From CAVRQM01 sp963822705 (lineage in GTDB: Bacteria; Pseudomonadota; Alphaproteobacteria; Acetobacterales; Acetobacteraceae), in NCBI GenBank assembly GCA_963822705.1, contig CAWGIX010000012.1, forward strand, positions 124,001 to 188,000: a stretch of 64,000 nucleotides of DNA. Direction: 5' to 3'. Below are positions 1-10,463 of the stretch, one piece after another (position 1 is the stretch's first letter; the number at the start of each line of letters is the position of its first letter). A model generated the notes under the pieces. It was not told the origin of the DNA, did no database searches, and saw only the letters and a program-made list of their open reading frames with translations. Position numbers and translations under genes: made by a program.

Positions 1-270
1 GCAATAATGTCCGTGGCCGTTGGTATTGACCGCGTTCACCTGGACATTGCTGTGCGTGCTGTCACCCAGGCCCGGCAATGTGACCTGATAGACGCCGGTG
101 CCGAGCACCGAGAGGCTGTTCGCGCCACCCGCGGAATTGTAGGTGACCGCGGAGGAGATGCTTCCGCCAAACGTCTCGACATAGCCGATTGATTGAGCCT
201 GTGCGGCCGTGGCCGCTGTGGCGGCGAGCGCGGCGGCGAGTGCCGAAGTGCGAAGTGAAAAGATGAGCAT
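1..270 (-). CDS. Secreted hypothetical protein, 3' part cut by the window edge
   Basis: The first 90 codons of a protein run off the left edge of the window. The start is ATG at 270, with AAGGAC placed 6-10 bases upstream as ribosome binding site. The N-terminus MLIFSLRTSALAAALAATA followed by an alanine-rich stretch ending AQAQS is a typical Sec signal peptide, with likely cleavage near residue 24. The mature part is rich in Gly, Ser, Thr, Val and Asn, with a repetitive beta-strand look. This suggests an exported or surface protein. The family is not recognised and no catalytic motif is visible in the part present. Confidence 0.6.
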   Translation of the reverse strand, partial: MLIFSLRTSALAAALAATAATAAQAQSIGYVETFGGSISSAVTYNSAGGANSLSVLGTGVYQVTLPGLGDSTHSNVQVNAVNTNGHGHYC

Positions 271-595
271 GGTGTTGTCCTTTTTGGGTATCGAGATGCG
301 CGCGCTGCCAGCGCCGTGGCGCGACCGCACAGCACTCTCTTTCCGGCCTCCGATCAGTAAGCTGTCTCACAGGTTTGGCGCCGGCCTGGCTTCCCGGAGT
401 CTGACGAGCTGGTTTTGCGCGCTGATGGATGCTCATGCCCATCGTATGAACTTGTTGTCCCGGCGACGGAGGTTTTGACGCCTGCCGCCACTTCCAACGC
501 CGCGGCCCGTCAGCGGACTTGCTCCGGAGATTTGTTCCCCCTGGCCTGCCATACCGGGCAGGAGAAATTCTTCTGGACGTGGCTGGCGGCCTGTG
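271..595. other. Intergenic region, no gene seen
   Basis: This spacer lies between the minus-strand secreted protein and the plus-strand dispersed unit. Open frames here lack signal sequences, ribosome binding sites and recognisable motifs. No clear -35/-10 pair or terminator hairpin was found. Confidence 0.4.
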
Positions 596-610
596 TTAGT
601 GTAACTAACG

Positions 611-1350
611 ATGTTGATCTACCCGCCCCCGTTGCCGCCAAACCCCACCATCTCGGACCGCTTTGCCCAGATGATCGTGGGGATGAGCATCGCGGTGGGG
701 GCGAAGATGCCTCGGGACCAGTCTCGGGCGCCGGTGCTGATCCTGCTCTGGTGGCGGCTGCAACGCCTCAAGGCCCGGTTCCTGGCCCTGGCGGTCCGGG
801 CCCGGGCGGGTCCGCTGCCGCCGCCCCGCACGCGCCAGCCCGGAACCAGGCCCGACCCGGACCTGGGCCCGGACCTGGGCCCGGACCTGGACCCGGACCT
901 GGGCCCGGACCAGAACACCGCAAGCCGCAGCAGCGGCTGCCGCACAAGCTGGGCTGGCTGGTGGCGATGCTGGGCTGGGAGGTGAACCTCAGCAACCTGC
1001 TGCAGAAACTTCTGGCCGATCCGGAGATGCAGGAGTTGCTCCGCAACGCCCCGCAGGCCGGGCGGCTGCTGCGGCCCCTGTGCCGGATGCTGGGAGTGCA
1101 ACCCGACCCCAAGATCCTGCCCCCGCCGCCGCCCCGTCCGCCCCGGGTCAGGCCGGCTCCTCCCGACTTGGGGAAGATCGGGCCGGACCCCGCCGCACCG
1201 GTCCCCGCCGAACCGGCCGAAAAGCCGATGCGCAAGCGTCCGCTCCGCACCGAGGCGCGCACGCGAAAACCGAAGTGGACCTACCCCGGCACGGAGTGGA
1301 GGAAGTGGGGCGGTTTCTGGTTCCCCGAGCCGATCCGAAAACCTACCTGA
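611..1350 (+). CDS. Proline-rich hypothetical protein, copy A (frameshifted)
   Basis: This is the homologue of the intact 238-residue protein at 39637-40353. The N-terminal half (start ATG 611, MLIYPPPLPPNPTISDRFA) is in one frame. The C-terminal half, with LLADPEMQELLRNAPQAGRL and the ending GTEWRKWGGFWFPEPIRKP, is in another. The frame change falls in or next to the GC-rich 12-base repeats at about 855-912. Compared with copy B, the middle has gained a run of Pro/Asp/Leu/Gly codons. The architecture is a hydrophobic helix near the N-terminus, a Pro-rich linker, a helical LLADPxMQELLR segment, a second Pro/Ala linker and a basic Trp-rich tail. The function is unknown. It is either an indel error or a decayed copy. 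Confidence 0.5.
855..912 (+). repeat. 12-bp tandem repeat inside copy A
   Basis: There are roughly five imperfect copies of cccggacctggg or cccggacctgga. The block is absent from copy B. A whole repeat unit keeps the reading frame, so repeat-number change alone cannot explain the frameshift; a single-base indel is also needed. Confidence 0.6.
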
Positions 1351-1477
1351 CTGGGCCGCCTGCCCACGCACGCCTATATTGTTTCGAATTAGATACGAAC
1401 CAATGTGGCGCGTGGCGTCCGGTGGCCTCCTTCACTAGGGTGCCCCCCGCATCTTTTCGCGGCCGGAGCAGTTCGCC

Positions 1478-3269
1478 TTGGACACCGCTTACATCCCCGA
1501 GGGAGCTGACCTCTTCGCGGCCCTGCGAGCCACAATCCTGGCGGCGTTGCAGGACATAGTGCCGAGTCTCGAGGCCGAGACACAGGCCCGCGTCGAGCTG
1601 GCCCCTCCCCGTGATCCCGCGCATGGCGACATGGCCACCAATGCCGCCCTGGTCGCCGCGAAACCCGCCCGCCGCCGCCCGCAGGACATCGCCGGGGCGC
1701 TGGCCCAGGCGCTGGCGAAAGACCCCATGCTGGCCGGTGCCGAACCGGCGGGGCCGGGGTTCGTCAATCTGCGCTTGGCCCCAGCCGCGCTGCGCTCCGT
1801 GCTGCCCGCGATCTTGCGCCTGGGCGAGGCATATGGCGACAGCCGCGTCGGCGAAGGCGTGCGCGTCAACGTCGAATACGTCTCCGCCAATCCCACCGGT
1901 CCGCTGCATGTGGGCCACTGTCGCGGCGCCGTGGTGGGCGATGCGCTGGCCAACCTGCTGGCACGCGCCGGCTATCGCGTGACCAAGGAGTTCTACGTCA
2001 ACGACGCCGGCGGCCAGGTCACGTCGCTCGCGTGGGCCGCCTACTGGCGCTACCTGCAGGCGCTCGGCCGCGATCCGGGCGAGGCGGCGATCGACGCCGC
2101 CGCCCCCGGCGGACTGCAATACAAGGGCGACTACCTGATTCCGGTCGGCCACGCCCTGGCCGACAAATACGGTGAAAAATTCGCCGAGCGCGCTGGCCCG
2201 GCCCGACCTATGGCTCGACGCCGTGCGCGATTTCGCCGTGGCCGCCATGATGCGGCTCATGCGCGCCGACCTGGCAGCCCTCGGCGTGACCCAGGAAGTG
2301 TTCGCCTCCGAACGGGCGCTGGTTGAGGCGCACGCGGTCGATGCCGTCATCCGCCGCCTCGAGGCCGACGGGCTGGTGTATCGCGGCGTGCTCGACCCAC
2401 CCAAGGGCAAGACCCCGGAAGACTGGGAGCCGCGCGAGCAGCTGCTGTTCCGGTCGCAGAAATTCGGCGACGAGGTGGACCGGCCGCTGCAGAAATCCGA
2501 CGGCAGCAACACCTATTTCGCCAACGACATCGCCTATCACGCCGACAAGCTTTTTCGCGGCGCCGACATCCTGATCGACGTGCTGGGCGCCGACCACGGC
2601 GGCTACGTCTCGCGCATGACCGCGGCGACAAAAGCGCTGGGCGGCCGGCTGGACGTGGTGCTGTGCCAGATCGTGCACGTTCTGAAGGACGGTCAGCCGG
2701 TGCGCATGTCCAAGCGCGCCGGCAGCTACGTCACGTTGCGCGACCTGATCGACGAGGTCGGCCGCGACGCCGTGCGCTTCACCATGCTGACCCGCAAACC
2801 CGATGCCCAGATGGAATTCGACATCGCCAAAGCGGTGGCCCAGACGCGCGACAATCCCGTGTTCTACGTGCAATACGCGCACGCCCGCTGCCGCTCCGTG
2901 CTGCGCGCCGCCGCCGAGATGTTCGGCGCCGAGGCGACCAAGCCGCAGGCGCTGGGCGGCGTGGCGGCGGACACGCTGACCCATGACGCGGAGCTGGCCC
3001 TGCTGCGCCGGCTGGCGTGGTGGCCGCGGCTGCTGGAGGGCGCGGCACAAGCGCGTGAGCCGCACCGAATCGCGTTTTTCCTGTATGATCTAGCCGGCGA
3101 CTTTCATATGCTGTGGAACCGTGGCCGGGACGATTCCGCACTGCGGTTCCTGCAGGCGGATCGGCCTGCCGAGACGCTGGCGCGGCTGGCCTTGGTGGCC
3201 GCGACCGCAGTGGTGATCCGGTCCGGGCTGGCCGTCATGGGGGTCGAGCCGGTCGAGGAGATGCGCTGA
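1478..3269 (+). CDS. argS: Arginyl-tRNA synthetase (apparent frameshift)
   Basis: This class I aminoacyl-tRNA synthetase charges tRNA-Arg. The N-terminal additional domain (residues 1-110) is followed by the signature VEYVSANPTGPLHVGHCRG, which includes the HIGH-type motif HVGH. Later come FANDIAYHADK, GADHGGYVSRM and the KMSKS-type motif MSKRAG, then the C-terminal anticodon-binding domain. The chosen start is TTG 1478 with GGAG nine bases upstream. The frame changes at about 2190 within a gcgcgc run; restoring two bases would rejoin YGEKFAER to ALARPDLWLDAV. Because argS is essential, a sequence error is the likeliest reason. It is followed by a SPOR gene, a common arrangement in Rhodospirillales. 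Confidence 0.9.
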
Positions 3270-3312
3270 GCCTCCGCCGCGCGGTGGGGTTTGGCCCGCA
3301 GAGGAGGCAAGC

Positions 3313-4129
3313 ATGCGAGACGAACTGGACATTCCGATGCCGCGCATGGCGCCCGCCGAGCCTGGTTATCGCCCCGCCGCGCGACGCGAGTCGATGGACT
3401 CCGGCACCAAGCGGCTGGCTCTCCTGGGCGGCGGCCTGGCGGGAATTTTGGTGCTGATCGCCGGGGCCTGGGTGTTGTCCGGGCATCACCGCACCAGCGT
3501 GCCGGTGGTGATGGCGGACAGCCGGCCGCTGCGCACGCGGCCGGAAAATCGCGGCGGACTGCAGGTGCAGGGTGAGGACGACGCCATCCTGTCCGGCGCG
3601 GCCGACGGCAAGGACGCCCTGGCACCCCCACCCGAGGTGCCCGCCCCAGAGAGTTCTGCAGGAGCAGGCGCAACGGGAACTGGCGGCCAAGCAGGCGGCC
3701 GCGTCTGCCGCGAACGTGCCGCCCGTGGTTTCTGGGCCGGCTCCGCGAACGGCCCCGGCCGGGGCGACGGCTCCGGCCGTGGCGCAGGCAGGTTCAGCCC
3801 CAGTCGTCCCCACCCCCGCCCAGCGCCCGGCGGTTGCACCGCCGGCGCCGGTAGCGGCCGCGGCGCCCTTGAGCGCACCCGGGGGCCACGCCCAGGTGCA
3901 GCTTGCCGCGGTCGGCTCCGAGGAGGCGGCCCTGTCGGAGTGGCAGCGTCTGTCGCATCGCCTGCCCGACCTGCTGGGCGGACGGCAGCCGGCGGTGTCG
4001 AAGTCCGACCGCGGGGGCAAGACCTATTTCCGCCTGCGCACCGGCGGATTTGCCGATATCGCCCAAGCCACCGCATTTTGCGAGCAGGTGCGGGCCAAAG
4101 GTTTGGGGTGCACGTTGGCGAGCTTCTGA
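3313..4129 (+). CDS. SPOR-domain inner-membrane protein (apparent frameshift)
   Basis: A bitopic envelope protein whose C-terminal SPOR domain should bind denuded peptidoglycan, often at the septum. Start ATG 3313 has a strong GAGGAGG binding site. One membrane helix (LALLGGGLAGILVLIAGAWV, about residues 37-56) is followed by a long Pro/Ala/Gln linker. The SPOR domain at the end contains HAQVQLAAVGSEEAALSEW, FRLRTGGF and a final CTLASF. The frame changes at about 3655, between the ...PPEVPAPE part and LQEQAQRELAAKQ. It lies 43 bases after argS, so the two are probably co-transcribed. Confidence 0.8.
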
Positions 4130-4212
4130 CCGGCCGAGGCCAAAGTGGGGAAATGACGGGCACGATCTCCCCCGATTACAGGTCCGCCGCTCATTCAGGC
4201 ACTGGAGCACGC

Positions 4213-5406
4213 ATGCTGCGCAACGATGCTGATATCCGCGCGCAACTCGGGCTGCGGCCGATCATCAATGTATCAGGCACCATGACCGCGCTCGGCGCGT
4301 CGATCGTGGTCCCGGAGGCAATTGACGCGATCAGCCGCATCCTGGGCGAGTTCGTCGAAATTCCCGACCTGCTCCGCAAGGCGAGCCAGACCATCGCGCG
4401 CCTGACAGGGGCCGAAGCCGGGTTCGTCACCGCCTCCGCCTCGGCCGGCATCACCATTGGCGTGGCCGCGGCCATGACCGGCTGCGATCTTGCCCGGATC
4501 GAGCAACTGCCCGATCCGGGCGGCATGAGGAACGAGGTGGTGATCCAGCTCGGCCACATGGTTGGGTATGGCGCGCCGGTGGAGCAGGCGATTCGGCTGG
4601 CGGGAGCCGCCGTGGTGCCGGTGGGTCAGGCGACCGCGGTCGGCGCCTATCAGTTGGCCGGCAAAATTTCTCCGCGCACCGCCGCGGGCGTCTACGTAGT
4701 CTCGCACCACGTCGTGCAGTACGGGCAGCTCGATCTCAAAACTTTCTGCGAGTCGTGCCACGAGCAAGGCGTGCCGGTGATCGTCGATGCGGCGTCGGAA
4801 TACGATCTGCGCGGTTTTCTGGCCGCCGGCGCCGATCTGGCGGTATACAGCGCGCACAAGTTTCTGGGCGGTCCGACCGCCGGCATCATGGCCGGGCGCA
4901 AGGATTTGGTCCGCGCCTGCTACCTGCAGAACCGGGGCATCGGCCGCGGCATGAAGGTGGGCAAGGAGAGCATCGCCGGCACCATAGCCACCCTGGAGGC
5001 CTGGGAGGCGCGCGACCACGACGCGGTGAGGGCGCGCGAACGCGCCGCGCTTGGCATGTGGCAAGCACGGTTTGCCCGGTTGCCGGGCGTGACCGCGCGC
5101 ATCGTGCCCGATCCTACCGACAACCCGCTCGAGCGGCTGGAATTGGGGGTTGGCTCGGACTCCGGGACCACCGCGTGGGCGCTGGCCGCAGCACTGGCCG
5201 CGCACGACCCGCCAATCATAGTGCGCGACCATGAGGCGGAGCTGGGGCATTTTTATCTCGACCCCTGCAACCTGCACCCGGGCGAGGCAGAGGCAGTGGC
5301 CGACATTCTGCCACGCGTGCTGGCGTCGATTGCGGGGCAGCCGAGCCCCCTCTTGGCGGAACTGCGCCAACGCGGACAGGAGCACGCCCTGACCTGGCCG
5401 GACTGA
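4213..5406 (+). CDS. SelA/DgaE-like PLP-dependent enzyme
   Basis: A 397-residue fold-type I PLP enzyme related to L-seryl-tRNA(Sec) selenium transferase and to D-glucosaminate-6-phosphate ammonia-lyase (DgaE). The family start LGLRPIINVSGTMTALGAS is present. The stretch VPVIVDAASEYDL supplies the cofactor aspartate, and YSAHKFLGGPTAG holds the probable Schiff-base lysine. Start ATG 4213 has GGAG five bases upstream. No selD, selB or tRNA-Sec is seen here, so a role in dehydrating or deaminating a sugar acid or hydroxyamino acid is more likely than selenocysteine synthesis. It ends 98 bases from the convergent cysG. The exact substrate is not known. Confidence 0.75.
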   Translation: MLRNDADIRAQLGLRPIINVSGTMTALGASIVVPEAIDAISRILGEFVEIPDLLRKASQTIARLTGAEAGFVTASASAGITIGVAAAMTGCDLARIEQLPDPGGMRNEVVIQLGHMVGYGAPVEQAIRLAGAAVVPVGQATAVGAYQLAGKISPRTAAGVYVVSHHVVQYGQLDLKTFCESCHEQGVPVIVDAASEYDLRGFLAAGADLAVYSAHKFLGGPTAGIMAGRKDLVRACYLQNRGIGRGMKVGKESIAGTIATLEAWEARDHDAVRARERAALGMWQARFARLPGVTARIVPDPTDNPLERLELGVGSDSGTTAWALAAALAAHDPPIIVRDHEAELGHFYLDPCNLHPGEAEAVADILPRVLASIAGQPSPLLAELRQRGQEHALTWPD

Positions 5407-5504
5407 TCTGGCGCGGCGCCACTGGTACTACACGCCATCGAGCCCCGAGCAAGCCCTCGGCCGGCCTGGCCCGAGCCCGGAACCGCCGGATCGGCGGCGG
5501 CCCG

Positions 5505-6401
5505 CTATCCCACCCCCGGGACGACTTCGAAAGGAAGGCCAGCCCCGGCCAGGGTATCGCGTTCGGTTGCCAACACCGGATTGCCGGGCCTGAGCAGCAC
5601 GACTTTGCGACCCGCAGTGGCGTAATCGATCGACGTGGAAATGGCATCGGCGGGGTCCAGAGCGGCCACTCGGCCGGCGTCCCGCCGCGCCATGTCCAGC
5701 ACAGATTCGGAAATCGCCGGCTCGTGCACGATCACATCGGCCTCGCCCAACAGCCTTTGGGCACGCACGGTGAGCAGGTCGGAGTCTCCGGGTCCGGCGC
5801 CGACCACAAACACCATGCCGGACGGCTGCGCCTCGGATTGGTCCAGCTCGCGAATGGCGGCGCCCCGCGCCTCCCCGGCGCGACCGGCCAGCGCAAGTTC
5901 CGCGGCCGAACCGGCCAACACACGCTCGATGGCGCGACGGCGGGCCGAGAAATCGGCAAAACGGGAACGGATTTCGCCTTTTAGCTCGTCGAGCAGGTCG
6001 GCAAGTCGCCCGAGCGTGGGCGGCAACAGCGCCTCGATGCGGGTGCGCACCATGCGCGCCAGCACCGGCGCCGCTCCGGCCGAAGAGATCGCGACCGTGA
6101 CCGGATCGCGGTCGACCACGGCGGGCGACAAGAAACTGCAAAGTTCTGGGCGGTCAACGATATTGACCGGAATGCCGGCCGCGCACGCGGTTTTCGACAG
6201 AGTGGCCAGATCAGCTTCGGGCGCGTCCGCGCCGATCGCCACGGCGCAGCCATCCAGCAACGACGGGTGGAACAGTTGGGCGGTGCGCACCTTGGCGCCG
6301 GCCCGCGCCAGCAGCGCCGCCTTGCGCTGCGCCGCCTCGCTGTCGCCCAGCACCAGGGCGGTGCGGCCGTGCAAGTCCAGAAACACCGGGAAATGCCGCA
6401 T
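5505..6401 (-). CDS. cysG: Siroheme synthase, truncated in the methyltransferase domain
   Basis: The N-terminal domain (residues 1-about 200) is precorrin-2 dehydrogenase/sirohydrochlorin ferrochelatase. It starts MRHFPVFLDLHGRTALVLG, a Rossmann-type NAD site, and includes VNIVDRPELCSF. A linker leads into the start of a uroporphyrinogen-III methyltransferase domain (MVFVVGAGPGDSDLLTVRAQ). That domain then shortens and ends at PFEVVPGVG, about 100 residues in, instead of about 240. The usual GGDPF motif reads RPGNP. The methyltransferase half is therefore unlikely to be active, while the dehydrogenase half could still work. Start M at 6401 matches the family; a start further upstream is possible. 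The start site has no strong binding site. Confidence 0.75.
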   Translation of the reverse strand: MRHFPVFLDLHGRTALVLGDSEAAQRKAALLARAGAKVRTAQLFHPSLLDGCAVAIGADAPEADLATLSKTACAAGIPVNIVDRPELCSFLSPAVVDRDPVTVAISSAGAAPVLARMVRTRIEALLPPTLGRLADLLDELKGEIRSRFADFSARRRAIERVLAGSAAELALAGRAGEARGAAIRELDQSEAQPSGMVFVVGAGPGDSDLLTVRAQRLLGEADVIVHEPAISESVLDMARRDAGRVAALDPADAISTSIDYATAGRKVVLLRPGNPVLATERDTLAGAGLPFEVVPGVG

Positions 6402-6483
6402 GCAGGCAGGATGCAGCAGTCCACGTGGACAGGCCAGTTTCAGCATGCCACGTGGCGCGATCGTGCGCGGAGCGGACTGCGGA

Positions 6484-7514
6484 ATGACGATTCTGGTGAC
6501 GGGGGCTGCGGGCTTCATCGGCTATCACGTGGCGGAGGCTCTCTTGGCCCGCGGCGAGCGCGTGCTGGGGGTCGATGACCTGAATGCCTATTACGACGTG
6601 CGGCTGAAAATGGCCCGGCTGGCCAGGCTGCAGCGGCAGAAGGACTTTTCGTTCGTGCGTTTGGATATCGCCGAGGGCGAAAAGCTTGCCCGAGCGGTAG
6701 TCGATGCCCGAAACGTCGATCGTATCGTCCATCTGGCCGCGCAGGCCGGCGTGCGACATTCGCTGGACGACCCGTTCGCCTATGCCCGCTCCAACGTCAC
6801 GGGTCAGCTCTCCGTGCTTGAGGTCGCCCGCCACACGTCCGGACTGCGGCATTTGGTCTACGCCAGTTCGTCCTCGGTCTACGGCGCCAGCCGCGAGCTG
6901 CCGTTTTGCGAGGACGACCGCGCGGACACGCCGCTGTCGCTCTATGCGGCGACAAAACGGTCGGGCGAGCTGATGGGCTATGCCTACGCCCACCTGTTCC
7001 GAATTCCGATGACCGGCCTGCGTTTCTTCACCGTCTACGGGCCGTGGGGCAGGCCGGACATGGCGTATTTCTCGTTCGCCGAGGCGATCTCGAGGGCCGG
7101 CCGATCACCGTCTATGATGGCGGCGCGGTGCGGCGCGATTTCACGTTCATCGACGACGTGGTGGCGGGCGTGCTGGGCTGTCTGGACCATCCGCCGGAGG
7201 ACCAGGGCGCCGACCCGCCGGCAAGGCTGTTCAACATCGGCAATACGCATAGCGAGACGGTGAGCGAGCTGATCCGGTTGCTGGAAGTTTCGCTGGGCCG
7301 TCCAGCATACCGCGTAACGCGCCCCGACCGGCTGCCGATGTTCCGGAAACGCTGGCCGATATCGGCGGGGCTGCGGGCGCTGGCAGGTTTCGTGCCGCGC
7401 ACCCGGCTGGCGGATGGGGTGGCGCGTTTCGCCGCATGGTTTTCGGTGTGGCACGCCAGCAGCGGGGCGTCCGGGGATGGCTTGACGCTGGCAGGCGGGC
7501 GGACTATTTCCTGA
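6484..7514 (+). CDS. NAD-dependent epimerase, UDP-glucuronate 4-epimerase type (frameshifted)
   Basis: An extended short-chain dehydrogenase that acts on nucleotide sugars, probably interconverting UDP-glucuronate and UDP-galacturonate for surface polysaccharide. Visible features are the NAD motif TGAAGFIGYHVAEAL, VLGVDDLNAYYD, HLAAQAGVRHS, the catalytic YAATKRSGE (YxxxK), LRFFTVYGPWGRPDM and, in the second frame, RRDFTFIDDVV. The frame changes at about 7090, where one base is missing before tcgagggcc. A second, self-correcting pair of shifts at about 7330-7370 turns an expected DVPETLADIGGL into unrelated residues. It is divergent from cysG, with 82 bases between the starts. Confidence 0.8.
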
Positions 7515-7945
7515 CTCCGACGCGGCGGGCTGGTTTGCGCCAGGACTGCCGCGAGTTGTTTTTTCTGCCCCGGATCGGGAGCGCAGGCTACGGTCGGCGC
7601 CGCAGGATTAGCGGCAATCCGGTTGTTCCTTGACAGGTGAATCTGGGTGGAAGGGGTACGTGGGCGGCGTCTCTGATTTGTGCCTGGGCTGCGAGGTCCG
7701 GGTGCGGGATTTGGCTGGGTGTTGGGGTATGTCTCTGGCCTGGTCTTTCTGTCGGGGATGGTGTCTCGCGTATCTGCAATGAGCCTGGTTCGTGGCTTTC
7801 GGGAACGCGGTGCTTTTGGGACCGGGTGTCCTGGGGTGCGGGCTGGGTGGATGCGTGAGACACATGTCTTGTGGAGAGGCTTGGCTGGGGTCTGTTCGTT
7901 GTGGCTTGGGGGATTCCTGGCTTGGGGAAGTTCCTGGGCTGTGAT
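7515..7945 (+). other. Upstream and leader region of the rRNA operon
   Basis: No gene is supported here. The region is GT-rich, unlike the neighbouring coding DNA, and carries the likely rRNA promoter. It probably contains the transcribed leader with processing signals for 16S. Confidence 0.5.
7630..7659 (+). promoter_or_regulatory. Candidate rRNA promoter
   Basis: A perfect -35 box TTGACA (7630-7635) is followed after 18 bases by gggtac, a weak -10 match. It is the only consensus -35 box seen upstream of 16S. The -10 assignment is uncertain. Confidence 0.4.
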
Positions 7946-9457
<1,512 letters not shown>

Positions 9458-9701
9458 AAGGATTTTGTTTCGCGAGCGCCGGTCCGGGTTTGCGCGGTTC
9501 CGGGTTTGCTCGGTTCCGGGTTTGCCCGGTTCGGCTTGCGGAAAAATCCATCAAGGCGCCGTGCGATGCATGGCGCCGTCGCTGCCAAAATTCGGCGGAT
9601 GCCGGACGGCGGCGTGGCCAAACCCCAAATTCGGTGCCGATCCCGGGTAATAGCTACCCTGGAGGCGCCGCCTGCGTATCCCTTCCCCATGATTTCAGCG
9701 T

Positions 9702-9783
9702 GCAGCGGTCGGCAATCAGCGGTCAGGAGACAGCAAGCCTTGGCTTTTTGCTCCTGACCGCTGGCCGCTGATCGCTGACCGCT
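9702..9783 (+). repeat. Inverted-repeat hairpin of the TGACCGCTG family, before tRNA-Ile
   Basis: The 5' arm cagcggtcggcaatcagcgg continues to tcaggag, and the 3' arm ctcctgaccgctggccgctg continues to atcgctgaccgctg. They pair almost throughout, with a loop around 9731-9748. The 3' arm ends at the first base of tRNA-Ile. The same sequence family recurs at most RNA boundaries in this operon. A role in RNase III processing of the precursor is inferred. Confidence 0.75.
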
Positions 9784-9857
<74 letters not shown>

Positions 9858-9900
9858 TTATCGGCGGACAGCGTGCAGGGATCAGGGCAGGGGAGGGCAG

Positions 9901-9924
9901 GGATCAGCGGCCAGGAGGAAGCGA
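9901..9924 (+). repeat. Repeat arm 5' of tRNA-Ala
   Basis: The arm ggatcagcggccaggaggaa continuing gcga pairs imperfectly with 10002-10036 on the far side of tRNA-Ala. The tRNA would then sit in the loop of a long stem. Confidence 0.5.
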
Positions 9925-9926
9925 GC

Positions 9927-9999
9927 GGGGGCATAGCTCAGCTGGGAGAGCGCCTGCTTTGCAAGCAGGAGGTCATCGGTTCGATCCCGTTTGCCTCCA
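9927..9999 (+). tRNA. tRNA-Ala (TGC)
   Basis: The acceptor stem GGGGGCA/TGCCTCC, D arm with GCTCAGCTGGGAGAGC, anticodon loop CTTTGCAAG (anticodon TGC), T arm with GGTTCGATCC and discriminator A are present. CCA is not encoded. Confidence 0.95.
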
Positions 10000-10001
10000 T
10001 C

Positions 10002-10036
10002 CTGGCTTGCTCCTGATCGCTGGCAGCCGACAGCTG
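10002..10036 (+). repeat. Repeat arm 3' of tRNA-Ala
   Basis: The sequence ctggcttgctcctgatcgct continuing ggcagccgacagctg is partly complementary to 9901-9924. It belongs to the same TGACCGCTG/CAGCGGTCA family, in a more diverged form. Confidence 0.5.
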
Positions 10037-10426
10037 AGCAGCTGGCAGCTGAACTGGACATGGGAAGGTTTTGGTTCGGCATCTGCTCTCATGTGCCCAT
10101 AAGGCAGTGAGCGGCGTGATGCCCGAAGGTGGTCTTTGTTGGTGTGAATCAGGTTCTGGTGCGTCCCTGGGCGCGCCGCTTTGGTGCCGGCCTTACCGTG
10201 GCCGGGATCGGGCGCATGTCGTGCTGCGTGCATGGCGTGCGTGATCGCGTTCTGACCGGCGTAGGCGCTGTCGCAAGACGGCTCCCTGCGTCCAGCGATC
10301 GGCGGCAGGTCGAAAGACCGGCGATCAGGGGCGTGGTGGAGCGGTGCGCGTCCGTTGTGATGCAGTTGCGTCAAGCGGGTTTGCGCGCCGTGTCGTGCGT
10401 TCGATGCCTTGCCCGTGCAGGACTTT
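10037..10426 (+). other. 16S-23S spacer, no gene seen
   Basis: This is spacer sequence between tRNA-Ala and the repeat arm before 23S. Short open frames here have no binding sites or recognisable protein features, and no further tRNA was found. Confidence 0.6.
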
Positions 10427-10463
10427 CTCCTGACCGCTGATCGCTGGCAGCTGACCGCTGACC
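10427..10463 (+). repeat. Repeat arm just upstream of 23S
   Basis: The arm ctcctgaccgctgatcgctg continues ggcagctgaccgctgacc. Its complement lies directly after the 23S 3' end at 15235-15268 (cagcggtcaggggtcagcgg...). The two could form the long stem that encloses pre-23S RNA and is normally cut by RNase III. Confidence 0.65.

Larger units (their letters stand above)
596..1400 (+). repeat. Dispersed 0.8-kb unit, copy A
   Basis: The coding region and both flanks resemble copy B at 39590-40372 (opposite strand). Both copies have TGTGTTAGTG just before the start codon. After the stop both have TGACTGGGCCGCCTGCCCAC, then the run CGCACGCC(T/C)ATATTGTTTCGAAT, and similarity fades near a GATACG. 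Conservation of noncoding flanks on both sides suggests that the unit spread as a block. No transposase, terminal inverted repeat or target duplication is visible. Confidence 0.6.

Noticed and set aside
415..1350. A 311-codon plus-strand frame covering the first dispersed unit
   Set aside because: Only its 3' half matches copy B. The first 65 codons lie upstream of the real start at 611 and lack family sequence; the gene is better read as two frames joined by a shift.
5635..7263. A 542-codon plus-strand protein
   Set aside because: The first 280 codons are antisense to cysG; the real epimerase starts at 6484.
10129..10440. A 103-codon frame in the 16S-23S spacer
   Set aside because: No binding site or protein features. 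Frames in this spacer often end in LTADR because the repeat arm encodes it.
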